DNA of 46,220 bases, taken from assembly GCA_002393555.1 (NCBI GenBank), contig DGSP01000034.1, positions 7,536 to 53,755 of the forward strand, written 5' to 3'. The stretch comes from Prevotellaceae bacterium UBA4359. Lineage in GTDB: Bacteria > Bacteroidota > Bacteroidia > Bacteroidales > Bacteroidaceae. The notes under the pieces are model-generated. The model searched no databases and was not told the origin of the DNA. It saw only the letters and a list, made by a program, of their open reading frames with translations. Shown here one piece after another: positions 7,882 to 15,828 of the stretch (position 1 is its first letter; each line of letters opens with the position of its first letter). A program made the position numbers and the translations under genes.

Positions 7882-7938
7882 AAAAAAAACATGTCGCAAA
7901 GTTAGCCTCTTTGCGAGAGACTTACTTTGCGACATGTT
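7882..7938 (-). terminator. Intrinsic terminator after the YARHG gene
   Basis: Bases 7888-7902 and 7924-7938 are a perfect 15-bp inverted repeat around 21 bases that include a further CTTTGCGA copy. On the minus strand the hairpin is followed by eight T (A run at 7882-7889). It starts 40 bp beyond the stop of the gene at 7978-9147. Its 3' arm overlaps the -7 element of the next promoter. Confidence 0.75.
7897..7904 (-). promoter_or_regulatory. -7 element for the GH95 gene
   Basis: On the minus strand this reads TAACTTTG, a perfect TAnnTTTG match, 33 bp upstream of the GH95 start at 7863. No clear -33 TTTG was found at 19-21 bp. The element sits inside the terminator hairpin of the previous gene, so termination and initiation share the same bases. 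Confidence 0.5.
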
Positions 7939-7977
7939 GCTTTTGTTTTCGTTAGTGTTACTTCACAAGCGGAGGGT

Positions 7978-9147
7978 TCACTTAATCAACTCCCGTTCCT
8001 CCTCAGTAAAGTCGGCTGTAGATTGCTGCCAGGAGGGATCGGGCATGTACCACCAGAGCGATTTGAAGTAGGCGGCCAGTTTGGGGTCTTTGAACACATA
8101 GCCACGACTGGCGTAGGGCAGGTTGCGAAGAATGCGGCTGTTCGCTATGCCAGACGTGGTGCCGACGGACTGGTCGTCGCCTGTCATCTTGTCAAAAGGC
8201 ACCAGCACCGTGGCCGTGCGGTCGTAGAAGCGTCCGAGTTTGAAGTCATCGCGATAGAAGAGCACCATGTCGGGCGAGATAATGGCAAAGTCGGAGTCGG
8301 GACGGAAGTTGCGGCCATGCCACTCCACGGTGCCATTGCGAAGCGAGAACTCCACATATTCGGTTCCTGCTTCCCAAGCACCCTTGATGATGTGTACCTT
8401 GCCTGTGCCAGAAGTCACTCGCCATTGAGCACCTTTCCACATGTCATCGTTGGACAGGCAGAACTGCTTGGCCGTGTTCTCCACCTTGATGCGCAGGGTG
8501 AAGTCGTCTATCTGATGGTTGGCCCAACGCATGGCAGGCTTGAGCCAATAGGGTACGTTGAAATGCTGATAGACACCGCTCGAGGTCTGGTAGCGGTAGG
8601 TGTGGTGTACGGTGTTCTTGCCTGCCTTGAAGTTGGCCTTGAAGAGGTAGGCCACCGAGTAGTTCATATACTCCTTGGTCTTGATGTTGACAAGGCTGCT
8701 TCCATAGTCTTCCTCGTCGTTGCCCGTAGGCAGACGCCACTCTTTCATGTTGAGCGGCTTGAAGTTGGTAGGTTCCTCTTCGGTGCCACCCTTCACCACA
8801 GCAGTGCGGTAGGTGAGCCGCTCACCGTTCATCGTGATGGTGAAGTCGTGGATGAAGGGATGGCCGTCTGCCCCCAGTGCATTCTCGCCCGTGTTGTAGG
8901 GAGCCTGTGCCTCAAAGCCCACGTCGATGGTCTTGGCAGCCCCTCGGTTGGTGAACTCATACTGCACATCCACCTGTGCATAGCCATCGTCGCCCAAGGT
9001 GATGGTAAGCACCTCTTTGGTCACAGCCACCTCGGTTTCGTTCACGGGTACTAACTGATTGCCATTCACACAGAATGAGCCATCGTTGGCACTGGCCACG
9101 ACAGCCAACAGCCACAAGAGCATGGTCGATAAAAGATTCTTTTTCAT
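7978..9147 (-). CDS. Secreted protein with C-terminal YARHG domain
   Basis: This 389-residue protein has a signal peptide (MKKNLLSTMLLWLLAVVASA). Residues about 25-300 are beta-rich with a YEFTNRG stretch resembling DUF4424-type extracellular proteins (weak resemblance). The last 55 residues match the YARHG pattern: SRILRNLPYASRGYVF, then L-x-x-YF, WWYMPDPSW and TEEERELI. YARHG is a small extracellular module of unknown ligand in bacterial surface proteins. The usual central R-H-G appears here as S-R-G. The gene follows the CotH-like gene after 94 bp, has a possible promoter at 9193-9224 and its own terminator, so it may be a single transcription unit. No enzyme motif was seen. Confidence 0.7.
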   Translation of the reverse strand: MKKNLLSTMLLWLLAVVASANDGSFCVNGNQLVPVNETEVAVTKEVLTITLGDDGYAQVDVQYEFTNRGAAKTIDVGFEAQAPYNTGENALGADGHPFIHDFTITMNGERLTYRTAVVKGGTEEEPTNFKPLNMKEWRLPTGNDEEDYGSSLVNIKTKEYMNYSVAYLFKANFKAGKNTVHHTYRYQTSSGVYQHFNVPYWLKPAMRWANHQIDDFTLRIKVENTAKQFCLSNDDMWKGAQWRVTSGTGKVHIIKGAWEAGTEYVEFSLRNGTVEWHGRNFRPDSDFAIISPDMVLFYRDDFKLGRFYDRTATVLVPFDKMTGDDQSVGTTSGIANSRILRNLPYASRGYVFKDPKLAAYFKSLWWYMPDPSWQQSTADFTEEERELIK

Positions 9148-9192
9148 TCGGCTTTCTAATTTTAGACTATCAATTAAGCGTTATAAGTGGGG

Positions 9193-9224
9193 CGAAGTTA
9201 AGGCAAATCGAAGAAAGAACAAAA
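9193..9224 (-). promoter_or_regulatory. Possible promoter for the YARHG gene
   Basis: On the minus strand TAACTTCG (9193-9200) is one base off TAnnTTTG, and TTTTG (9220-9224) lies 19 bp upstream at the -33 position. It is 46 bp upstream of the start at 9147. Moderate support only. Confidence 0.35.
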
Positions 9225-9241
9225 TTTTTTCTGTTTTTTTC

Positions 9242-11617
9242 TCACTTCACAAAGATTTTCTTTCCATTATAGATGTAGATGCCTCGCATGGGGTGCGCTA
9301 CCTGCTGTCCGTTCAGGTTGTAGAAAACATCTTTCTCGCCCTGCATTTCAACTTGAGCAATGCCAGTCAGTTCCTCTGACGGAATGAGGTAGGCACCAAG
9401 CACGTTGGCCGAGTTGTACCAATCCACCTTGATGGCATTGAGATGCACAAAATCGTCGGGGCGGTACTGGTTCTCGTTCTTCGTTCGTGCCTTTTTCAGA
9501 TCATCAAGCGGCAGCACAATGGCTTGCAGGGCAGCATCCCAATAGGGGTCACTCTCGCTGAACGAAACCGATATCTCTTTCCAAGGACCATGAGCCACCA
9601 GACGGTTGGCAAGGATACGAACGCCTGTGCCAGAACCACGCAGCACGAGTTTGTCGTACCGACTCAAGTCGGCAAACTGGTTGTGATCCACGTTGACAAA
9701 GCCTGCCACAGCCACGCCTCCACCGACGGATTGGCGCATGTTCCAATCGACTGTGACAGCCTTGTCCAACGGCTCGGCATCGATGCCTGTGCCATCCCAC
9801 TCGTGGAACATGGAAGAGGCCAAACGAATCCATCCGTCGGGCATATCGAAGTCATCGACACTCACGGCACTGACGATGCTGGCCAACACATTGTCCGAAC
9901 GTTGTGGGAAGTATTGGGTGAGCAAGCGGTTACGTTCTTTCATGTACTGATTGTCAACCGTGTAGAGTTGACCGCGAGTGGTGTATGTATGCACATCGCG
10001 ACGATAGTCGCCCCAACGGGCTGCCTCGTCGTAGAGAGCCGTGGAGATGGTGTTGTAGAGACTGTCCCACACAGCCACCACACTCTCCTGTCCCAGCAGG
10101 CCATCGGGAGCAAGCACCTCCTTGGCTCGTTGCAGGTAGCGGCGTGCGAAGTCATCATTTTGCAATAGATTGTGGAATATGCCTGTAGGGAAATCCTTGC
10201 CATTGTTCTTGTTGAGGGAGTTCTCATACACATTCTCAAAGATAATTTCAGAGTCCCAGCAGAGGAAGCGGAAACCTTGGCTCTCGGTGCCTCGACGGCG
10301 GATGGCATACCAGTTGTGGTGATCCCAGTCGGTGTTGCCGTCATACTGGTTGATGAGCATATAGTCGATGAAAGCGTCGATGTCGAGCAGCGGCTCCAGT
10401 TCCGGGTCGTCATTGCCCTCGGCATCCTTGCCCTGCAAGCGGTTGTAGGACACTTCGTCACTGGCCTTGGCAGCAGTCTCCACCATCAGGTTCCAAGCCT
10501 CCATGTCTCCTTCGCTTGCCTCCAGATGGTTGCCGCCATCTTCTTCTATCTTGATGACATCTATGTCTGTTTTTTCGCCGCCCAGATGGTTCTTGCCAAA
10601 CTGGTCATCCACACGCTCGCTGAGGTTGTAGAGTCCCCAGTACATGCCATTGAGGAACAGATGAACATAAAGCGCGTCAACGCTGGTGCGCCCCATCTTC
10701 CGCTGCATTCGCCGCGACCACACATCGCGGGTGTATTGGGCTTTTTCGCGGTTACCCTCCATCCAGTGCTGCCACGCATTGCCGAAATGGCAACGCAGCA
10801 CCAACTGGTCGAACTTGGCAGGAACGTCATCGCCAAACACAGGGTACTTCAGTGTCTTTTTACCATATTCAGCCTTGAACACCAAGCGGAAGGAGTGCTT
10901 GGGGTTCTTTTCTGCCAAACGTCCATGTCCACCATGCAGGCGCAGGCCGCAGGTAGCACTCAGGTCATGCTGCTGGGGGCCGCCCATCAGTTCGATGCTG
11001 GCAGGACGAGTCCACCCGTGTCCTGTCGCGTCGCCCACTGGAGGACCCGTGAAGATGTAGATGCCGCCTTTCTGTTCGTCATTCTCATGACTGAACAGGT
11101 TGTCCTTGTCTGTCACGATGGAGAGGACGGGGAGGCTCAAGAGTCCTTCCCGTATCTTCGGAGCCAAGATGGGGTCTTGGGTCATTTCGGGGTCCATCCC
11201 ATAGTCAGCCACCGCCGTGCCGTACTGCTCGGTGTAACTGCCCCACGTGGTGGGATAGCCCGCAGGAGTGGCCGACTGCTTCAGCACATCGGCGGCAAAG
11301 AGGTAGGTGGCTGTGGCAATGTCGGACACCCGTTCGTCCCCACGCACCACGGCAGCACGGATGACAGTGTTGCCCGTGACCGACAATGGTTCTTGATAAA
11401 GCGCACTGGCCGCCGTGGGTTCACTGGCATCGAGCGTGTAGCGGATGGTGGTCCCCTCCTCCAACGCCCCTTCTTCCAGCGAGATTTCGAGGGAGAAGGG
11501 AGCGTTGCAGAAGCCGTGAGGTTGGCTGAAAGTCAACTTCTGAGCCATCACTCCCACTGACAAAAAGAGTAGGCAAAAAGCACACCCCACACGTTGGTGT
11601 AAACGTTTTTTCTCCAT
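9242..11617 (-). CDS. Secreted CotH-like protein with chitobiase-type N-terminal domain
   Basis: This 791-residue protein has a signal peptide ending near VMAQ. Residues about 30-110 (TIRYTLDASEPTAAS, then ALYQEPL and VIRAAVV) match the small beta domain found at the C-terminus of chitobiase/hexosaminidase. Residues about 160-480 are CotH-like: LRLHGG, NGMYWGLYNLSERVDD, YDGNTDWDHHNWYAIRRRG and FRFLCWDSE, the last two holding the Asp/Asn positions expected for the atypical kinase site. CotH proteins of spore formers phosphorylate coat proteins; the role of secreted Bacteroidetes homologues is not established. The protein ends in FYNLNGQQV and GIYIYNGKK, the shared tail. It starts 35 bp after the esterase stop, so co-transcription is likely. 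Confidence 0.8.
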   Translation of the reverse strand: MEKKRLHQRVGCAFCLLFLSVGVMAQKLTFSQPHGFCNAPFSLEISLEEGALEEGTTIRYTLDASEPTAASALYQEPLSVTGNTVIRAAVVRGDERVSDIATATYLFAADVLKQSATPAGYPTTWGSYTEQYGTAVADYGMDPEMTQDPILAPKIREGLLSLPVLSIVTDKDNLFSHENDEQKGGIYIFTGPPVGDATGHGWTRPASIELMGGPQQHDLSATCGLRLHGGHGRLAEKNPKHSFRLVFKAEYGKKTLKYPVFGDDVPAKFDQLVLRCHFGNAWQHWMEGNREKAQYTRDVWSRRMQRKMGRTSVDALYVHLFLNGMYWGLYNLSERVDDQFGKNHLGGEKTDIDVIKIEEDGGNHLEASEGDMEAWNLMVETAAKASDEVSYNRLQGKDAEGNDDPELEPLLDIDAFIDYMLINQYDGNTDWDHHNWYAIRRRGTESQGFRFLCWDSEIIFENVYENSLNKNNGKDFPTGIFHNLLQNDDFARRYLQRAKEVLAPDGLLGQESVVAVWDSLYNTISTALYDEAARWGDYRRDVHTYTTRGQLYTVDNQYMKERNRLLTQYFPQRSDNVLASIVSAVSVDDFDMPDGWIRLASSMFHEWDGTGIDAEPLDKAVTVDWNMRQSVGGGVAVAGFVNVDHNQFADLSRYDKLVLRGSGTGVRILANRLVAHGPWKEISVSFSESDPYWDAALQAIVLPLDDLKKARTKNENQYRPDDFVHLNAIKVDWYNSANVLGAYLIPSEELTGIAQVEMQGEKDVFYNLNGQQVAHPMRGIYIYNGKKIFVK

Positions 11618-11652
11618 ATTTTTTCCTGATAGATTCGTGTTTGCGTTCTTTT

Positions 11653-13689
11653 TTATCGCTTGATGAATTTCTTTCCATTCATCACATAGATGCCACAGGG
11701 TAAAGCAGTCTTGTCCTTACCCATGCGAACACCTGTCAGGCTGTATATTTCACTCGATGCAGAGCGGTTGTCTGCACTGACTGCATCAATACCTGTCACC
11801 TCATATTTGTCCATAGCCGAAGTCAACTCGCGTGTAGCAGCCGTGTAGGCAGTAGGCGAAGTGGAGGCAAAGTCGGCATACTTCTGCACAGCCTTGGCCA
11901 GTGGAGTATCGGCAGAAGAGCCACCATCCTCCTCCAGCCACTTCTGCGCCTTTGTCATGGCACGGAGGAATGTTCCCTTGTAGAGGTCGGCTTGCGTCGG
12001 CGTAGTGGTCACCATGACATCACCAAAGATGACGGAGTTCCAGCCTTCTGCCATGTCGAAGTTGAGCACGTAGTTGGTGGCTTTGGTTATATCGACCTGA
12101 AAGACATGCTCTTTCGAGCCTGACACTTTCTGCCCATCTTTCTCTTTCATCGTGCCGGTGGAAGTGAGGGAGGGAGCAGAGAACACCCCTTGGTTGGTTG
12201 AGGTTTTGAGGCTGAAACCAAAGGTTGCCTTGGCATTCATGGCACCTTCGCTCCAATAGATGGAACGGAAGCGGATGGTGTAGCGTCCCACCTTCAAGGG
12301 AAGGAGGGCGTTGTTATAGACTCCATAGGCAAGGTTGCAGTTGGAGTGGTCACGTGCGCTGAGGTAGAAGCCTGCATCGAAATCGCCATCATGGGTGAAG
12401 TATTTCATGCGCACCTCGCCACAATCCTTCGTGCCAGCAGCCACTACCTTGCGGCTTCCGTCGGAGAAGGTGGTGATGCGCCGCCACCCCGAAGGGATGC
12501 CTTCGCCAATGGCATCGCGTTCGTCAAACCACTTGGACCTGTAGAGGGTATCGACATTGAGGGTCTCCCCCACTTCTTCCACTCCATAAACGTAGGTGAA
12601 GGTCTTCTCGGCCAGCACCCCACCCGCTTGGGTGGTTGCCTTTCGGATGGCCAATGTTCCCTCGCCATCGGCCACTTCGGCATCGGCTGGCAACTCAAAG
12701 GTGACGGTGGAGGCAAAACCCTCCGACTTCACTTCGAGGTTGACGGGACTCCCTGTAGCGGGCTGAAAGACGGCCTGCACCTTGGCACAATCGATGGGCA
12801 CGTTAAAGGTCACCTGAAAGGTGTTGTTGACCGAAGGGACAAGGTCGAAAGAGCCTTCTTCGGGAACGATGGACTTCACTTCGGGTTCATCGGCCCCGAT
12901 GGCGAAACGCTTGCAGAAGTTCCACACTTCCACCGACGTGAGTGCCAGAGCCTCGTCCATCGACCACCAGTGTCCTTTGCCGGGCAGGGTGAGCAGAGCC
13001 ACCTCCACACCATTCTTGCCATGACGGTAGCGAGTGAGTGAGGCCGTAGAAGAGGGCTTTGACTTCGGATAAGGCTGGATGACTTCGGGCGTGGTGTTGC
13101 AGCCGTTGAACTTAACCCACGCATTGATGTGGGACTGCACACTGCTAAAGCCGCAGACTTCATCGCTGGTGCCGTGGGTGTGAAGAATCGGCACAGGACG
13201 CGACGCGCTGGCATTGGGTCCGCCCATCGGATAGCCGCTGACAGGAGCGAAAGCGGCAATCTTGTCGGCCATTTTGTTGGCTGCATAGTAGGTGAACATG
13301 CCGCCCATCGAGAAGCCTGTCAGATAGACTTTCTTCTTGCTGATTTGATAGCGGCTGTACATGGTTTCGATGATGGTCTCCATGAACTTCAGGTCGCTCG
13401 TGCCAGAGATGTCCCAAGCCTTGTTCAGACCGTCGGCATAGACCACCACAAACTTGGCAGTGTCAGCCAAGGTCTCGAACTTGGCGAACCCCTTCAGGTA
13501 GTCAGCACTCTGATTGTAGCCGTGGCAGGCGATGAGCAAGGGACGCTGTGTGCCCAACTCCTTGGGGGCATAGGTGATGATGTGGCGCGAGGTGCCATTG
13601 ACAGTCAGGTTTTCGCTCTGTGCCATCATCGCAAACGGGATGGCGACTGCCAACAAGAGCAGTGAGAGGATTTTCTTCATACGTTTCAT
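11653..13689 (-). CDS. Secreted alpha/beta-hydrolase esterase (feruloyl/PHB-depolymerase type) with accessory modules
   Basis: This 678-residue protein starts MKRMKKILSLLLLAVAIPFA, a signal peptide; the second Met (residue 4) is an alternative start. The hydrolase covers about residues 25-255. CHGYNQ is the oxyanion region, TGFSMGGM gives nucleophile S127, HGTSDEV gives D176, and GKGHWW gives H240, a complete triad in the order usual for LpqC/feruloyl-esterase-like enzymes. An Ig-like module (270-355), a jelly-roll-like region (about 370-560) and a helical stretch (about 575-640) follow. The tail (YSLTG, then CGIYVMNGKK) is the variant shared with two neighbours. Likely action: removing acyl groups from plant or host glycans outside the cell. 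It is first in its cluster with a TAACTTTG element 45 bp upstream. Confidence 0.85.
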   Translation of the reverse strand: MKRMKKILSLLLLAVAIPFAMMAQSENLTVNGTSRHIITYAPKELGTQRPLLIACHGYNQSADYLKGFAKFETLADTAKFVVVYADGLNKAWDISGTSDLKFMETIIETMYSRYQISKKKVYLTGFSMGGMFTYYAANKMADKIAAFAPVSGYPMGGPNASASRPVPILHTHGTSDEVCGFSSVQSHINAWVKFNGCNTTPEVIQPYPKSKPSSTASLTRYRHGKNGVEVALLTLPGKGHWWSMDEALALTSVEVWNFCKRFAIGADEPEVKSIVPEEGSFDLVPSVNNTFQVTFNVPIDCAKVQAVFQPATGSPVNLEVKSEGFASTVTFELPADAEVADGEGTLAIRKATTQAGGVLAEKTFTYVYGVEEVGETLNVDTLYRSKWFDERDAIGEGIPSGWRRITTFSDGSRKVVAAGTKDCGEVRMKYFTHDGDFDAGFYLSARDHSNCNLAYGVYNNALLPLKVGRYTIRFRSIYWSEGAMNAKATFGFSLKTSTNQGVFSAPSLTSTGTMKEKDGQKVSGSKEHVFQVDITKATNYVLNFDMAEGWNSVIFGDVMVTTTPTQADLYKGTFLRAMTKAQKWLEEDGGSSADTPLAKAVQKYADFASTSPTAYTAATRELTSAMDKYEVTGIDAVSADNRSASSEIYSLTGVRMGKDKTALPCGIYVMNGKKFIKR

Positions 13690-13733
13690 ATAGGATTGTA
13701 AATAAGTAATTCATGCCGTAGGGATTGGCTATG

Positions 13734-13741
13734 CAAAGTTA
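13734..13741 (-). promoter_or_regulatory. -7 element for the esterase gene
   Basis: On the minus strand this reads TAACTTTG, a perfect TAnnTTTG match, 45 bp upstream of the start at 13689. No convincing -33 TTTG lies at the expected distance. It separates the secreted-enzyme cluster from the SusCD operon upstream. Confidence 0.5.
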
Positions 13742-13825
13742 CCTGTTTATGAAGAGATAAGGTGTGCGCCATGTTTCAGATGCTTGCCACCACGTTACGA
13801 CAAGTTCCTTGGGCCCTGAAAACAC

Positions 13826-13908
13826 AACGACGTACAAATTGTATATGCAACGGCGTACAATATACATATTGCACGGCATACAATTTAGATATGCAACGGC
13901 GTTGCACG
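13826..13908. repeat. Palindromic intergenic repeat (GCAACGGCGTTGC family)
   Basis: Words such as GTACAA, ATATGCAACGGCG, CACGGCATACAA and ACGGCGTTGCAC are repeated in direct and inverted order. Bases 13893-13905 are a near-perfect palindrome. The same words build the inverted repeat at 30600-30683. It lies in the 439-bp gap 13690-14128, which otherwise holds the esterase promoter and the operon terminator and no gene that I can support. Confidence 0.6.
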
Positions 13909-13984
13909 TAGGGGAGCAAAGGAACATCGGTTGAAGGCAATTAGGAATAAAAAAACAATTAACAATTAAGTCATGCGGCTTGTT

Positions 13985-14091
13985 ATAAAAAAGTGAAAAA
14001 CTAAAAGTTAAAAGTATAAGTATCCTCCATTCGGGGTGTGTGCCATCAGGGAGAAAAGTAACTTAAACTTTTAACTTTTAGTTTTTCACTT
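13985..14091 (-). terminator. Long hairpin with T tract ending the SusCD operon
   Basis: Bases 13991-14021 and 14061-14091 are inverted repeats matching at 30 of 31 positions. On the minus strand the hairpin is followed by six T before ATAAC. It starts 38 bp past the SusD stop at 14129. The arms are made of 7-bp words (GTGAAAA, ACTAAAA, GTTAAAA), the same family as at 46178-46220. The 39-base loop is long, but the T tract supports termination. Confidence 0.6.
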
Positions 14092-14128
14092 AAATTTTCC
14101 TCATGTCGCTATGAGCGACTGTAGAGAA

Positions 14129-15814
14129 TCATTCGAGTGGGAGATACCAGTTCTTCGTGTTGGAGAGTTTGGTATAGAGTGCGTTGTCGAAGTTGTTGGC
14201 ACCCTTTCGACGTGCCACCTTCGCAGCCAGGAACGTGGGGTCGTTGCGGTGCTGGGCAATACGCATGAGGTCGTAGTAGCGCACACCTTCGGCAGCCGTT
14301 TCCAAAGCCATCTCGTCGCAAATCATGTCTTCCACAGCCAGAATACTGTCCTCCTTCGTCTCCGACTCGGGAATGACATACTGCTTGTCGCCATCGCTAC
14401 GGCCACAACCACGAGAGTGGAGTCCGAACGTGTTTTCGCGAGTGAAGTAGTACTCGCTGAACGAAAGCAACTCTCCAGCCTTCTCACGCTCCTCTGCCGA
14501 GATATACTTCTCGATGTTGTCCTTCCACAGTCCGTACTTCAGGACCGCAAAGGCTGCTTGGGGATAGTTGGCACGGTTGAGTGCTTCGGCAAAGCGGAGA
14601 TAGACATACTGAAGACGATAGAGCGACACGTTTCCGGAACGATACTTGTTGCAAGTCTGACGCAGAGTCGAATAACTGGACGAGGCTGAAGGCACACTGC
14701 GCAGGGGAGGATAGACACTGTACTGGCGCAGGTCGCCACGCATTGCCTCAGAAACATAGACTTTATCCTCCGGCACCGGAAGCGTGTCGGGAAGCATCGT
14801 GGCAGGGTCGTTGAAGATACCCACATATCGCTGAGAGCGAGAAAGTTCGTCGTAGGCAGGCGAATGAGTAGCCTGATAGTAGTAGTTGTTCTTCTCGGTC
14901 GAGTTGAACACATCGTTGAGACGAGAGATGATGCCATCATACTCGCGAGTTTCCATCGGGATGATGGTCAGAATTTCGCTGGAAGAAGTGAACTGAGCAC
15001 TATAACTATCTATGAGCATATCAAACTCACGGTTCATCCACCCAATCGAAGCAGAACCCACAGGACGGGGATTACTCTGCAACGTCAGGAAGTCATGATA
15101 GTACTTCGCCGCTTCGGCATAGCGTTCTGCCCAGAGGCAAAGGTCGCCCAGCAGCACACGCACCGGGATGTAGAACCGACGGGAAGCCATGCCGCCAATC
15201 GAGCCATAGTCGGGATATTCCGTATTCACGTAGGGCTTGATGTCATCGATGAAGAAGTTGGCAATCTGCTTCACGTCGTAGTGGTCATACAGGGAGGGGT
15301 CGGCATCTTTCTCTTTCAGGATAGGCTCCGTGAAGAAAGGCACAGAACCATAGTTGAGTGCCAACTGAAGGTAGGCCCACGCACGATAGGTCTTCACCAC
15401 AGCATACTCGCGTTCAAACACCCTGTAGCCACGCTTCGTCAGGTCGAGGTCGGCATTGGCCAAGAAGTAGTTGCAGTTCTGAATCAGCGCATAGTAGTCA
15501 CGCGCATTATTGTAGGGGCTGGACGCATCAGCCTCAAAATTGGCGATGCGCTGCAAGTCGAGCGAAGCCTGTTCGGTGAGCGAAGTCAAGTCGCCACGCA
15601 GTTCGCCCAACAAGATGGTGCGGTCGGCCACCACCTGCATTTTGCCTACAATGCCCATCAGAGAATACACCGTGTCGTTGGGGGTGTTGAGACGGTTGTC
15701 CTCGACGAACGAAACCAGTTCGCTGTCAGACTTGGTGCAGGAGGTCAAGCCCCCCACCCCCATCAGGGGGAGGGCCAACACTGCCATGATTTTATATATA
15801 TTCTTGATTTTCAT
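14129..15814 (-). CDS. SusD/RagB-family surface lipoprotein (pair 1)
   Basis: This 561-residue protein has a lipoprotein signal with lipobox LTSC (lipidated C26) followed by an acidic stretch (TKSDSE), as in surface-exported Bacteroidetes lipoproteins. SusD-like helical TPR landmarks are present: VVKTYRAWAYLQLALNYGSV, the YVRFAE-type segment LRFAEALNRA, and a C-terminal RYYDLMRIAQHRND segment. SusD proteins cap the SusC barrel and bind ligand. It is the last gene of the seven-gene operon, 14 bp after its SusC. A Pro-Leu run (LPLMGVGG) in the signal is unremarkable. The ligand cannot be read from sequence; SusD proteins serve glycans or peptides. Confidence 0.9.
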   Translation of the reverse strand: MKIKNIYKIMAVLALPLMGVGGLTSCTKSDSELVSFVEDNRLNTPNDTVYSLMGIVGKMQVVADRTILLGELRGDLTSLTEQASLDLQRIANFEADASSPYNNARDYYALIQNCNYFLANADLDLTKRGYRVFEREYAVVKTYRAWAYLQLALNYGSVPFFTEPILKEKDADPSLYDHYDVKQIANFFIDDIKPYVNTEYPDYGSIGGMASRRFYIPVRVLLGDLCLWAERYAEAAKYYHDFLTLQSNPRPVGSASIGWMNREFDMLIDSYSAQFTSSSEILTIIPMETREYDGIISRLNDVFNSTEKNNYYYQATHSPAYDELSRSQRYVGIFNDPATMLPDTLPVPEDKVYVSEAMRGDLRQYSVYPPLRSVPSASSSYSTLRQTCNKYRSGNVSLYRLQYVYLRFAEALNRANYPQAAFAVLKYGLWKDNIEKYISAEEREKAGELLSFSEYYFTRENTFGLHSRGCGRSDGDKQYVIPESETKEDSILAVEDMICDEMALETAAEGVRYYDLMRIAQHRNDPTFLAAKVARRKGANNFDNALYTKLSNTKNWYLPLE

Positions 15815-15828
15815 ATCTGGTGCATTTA

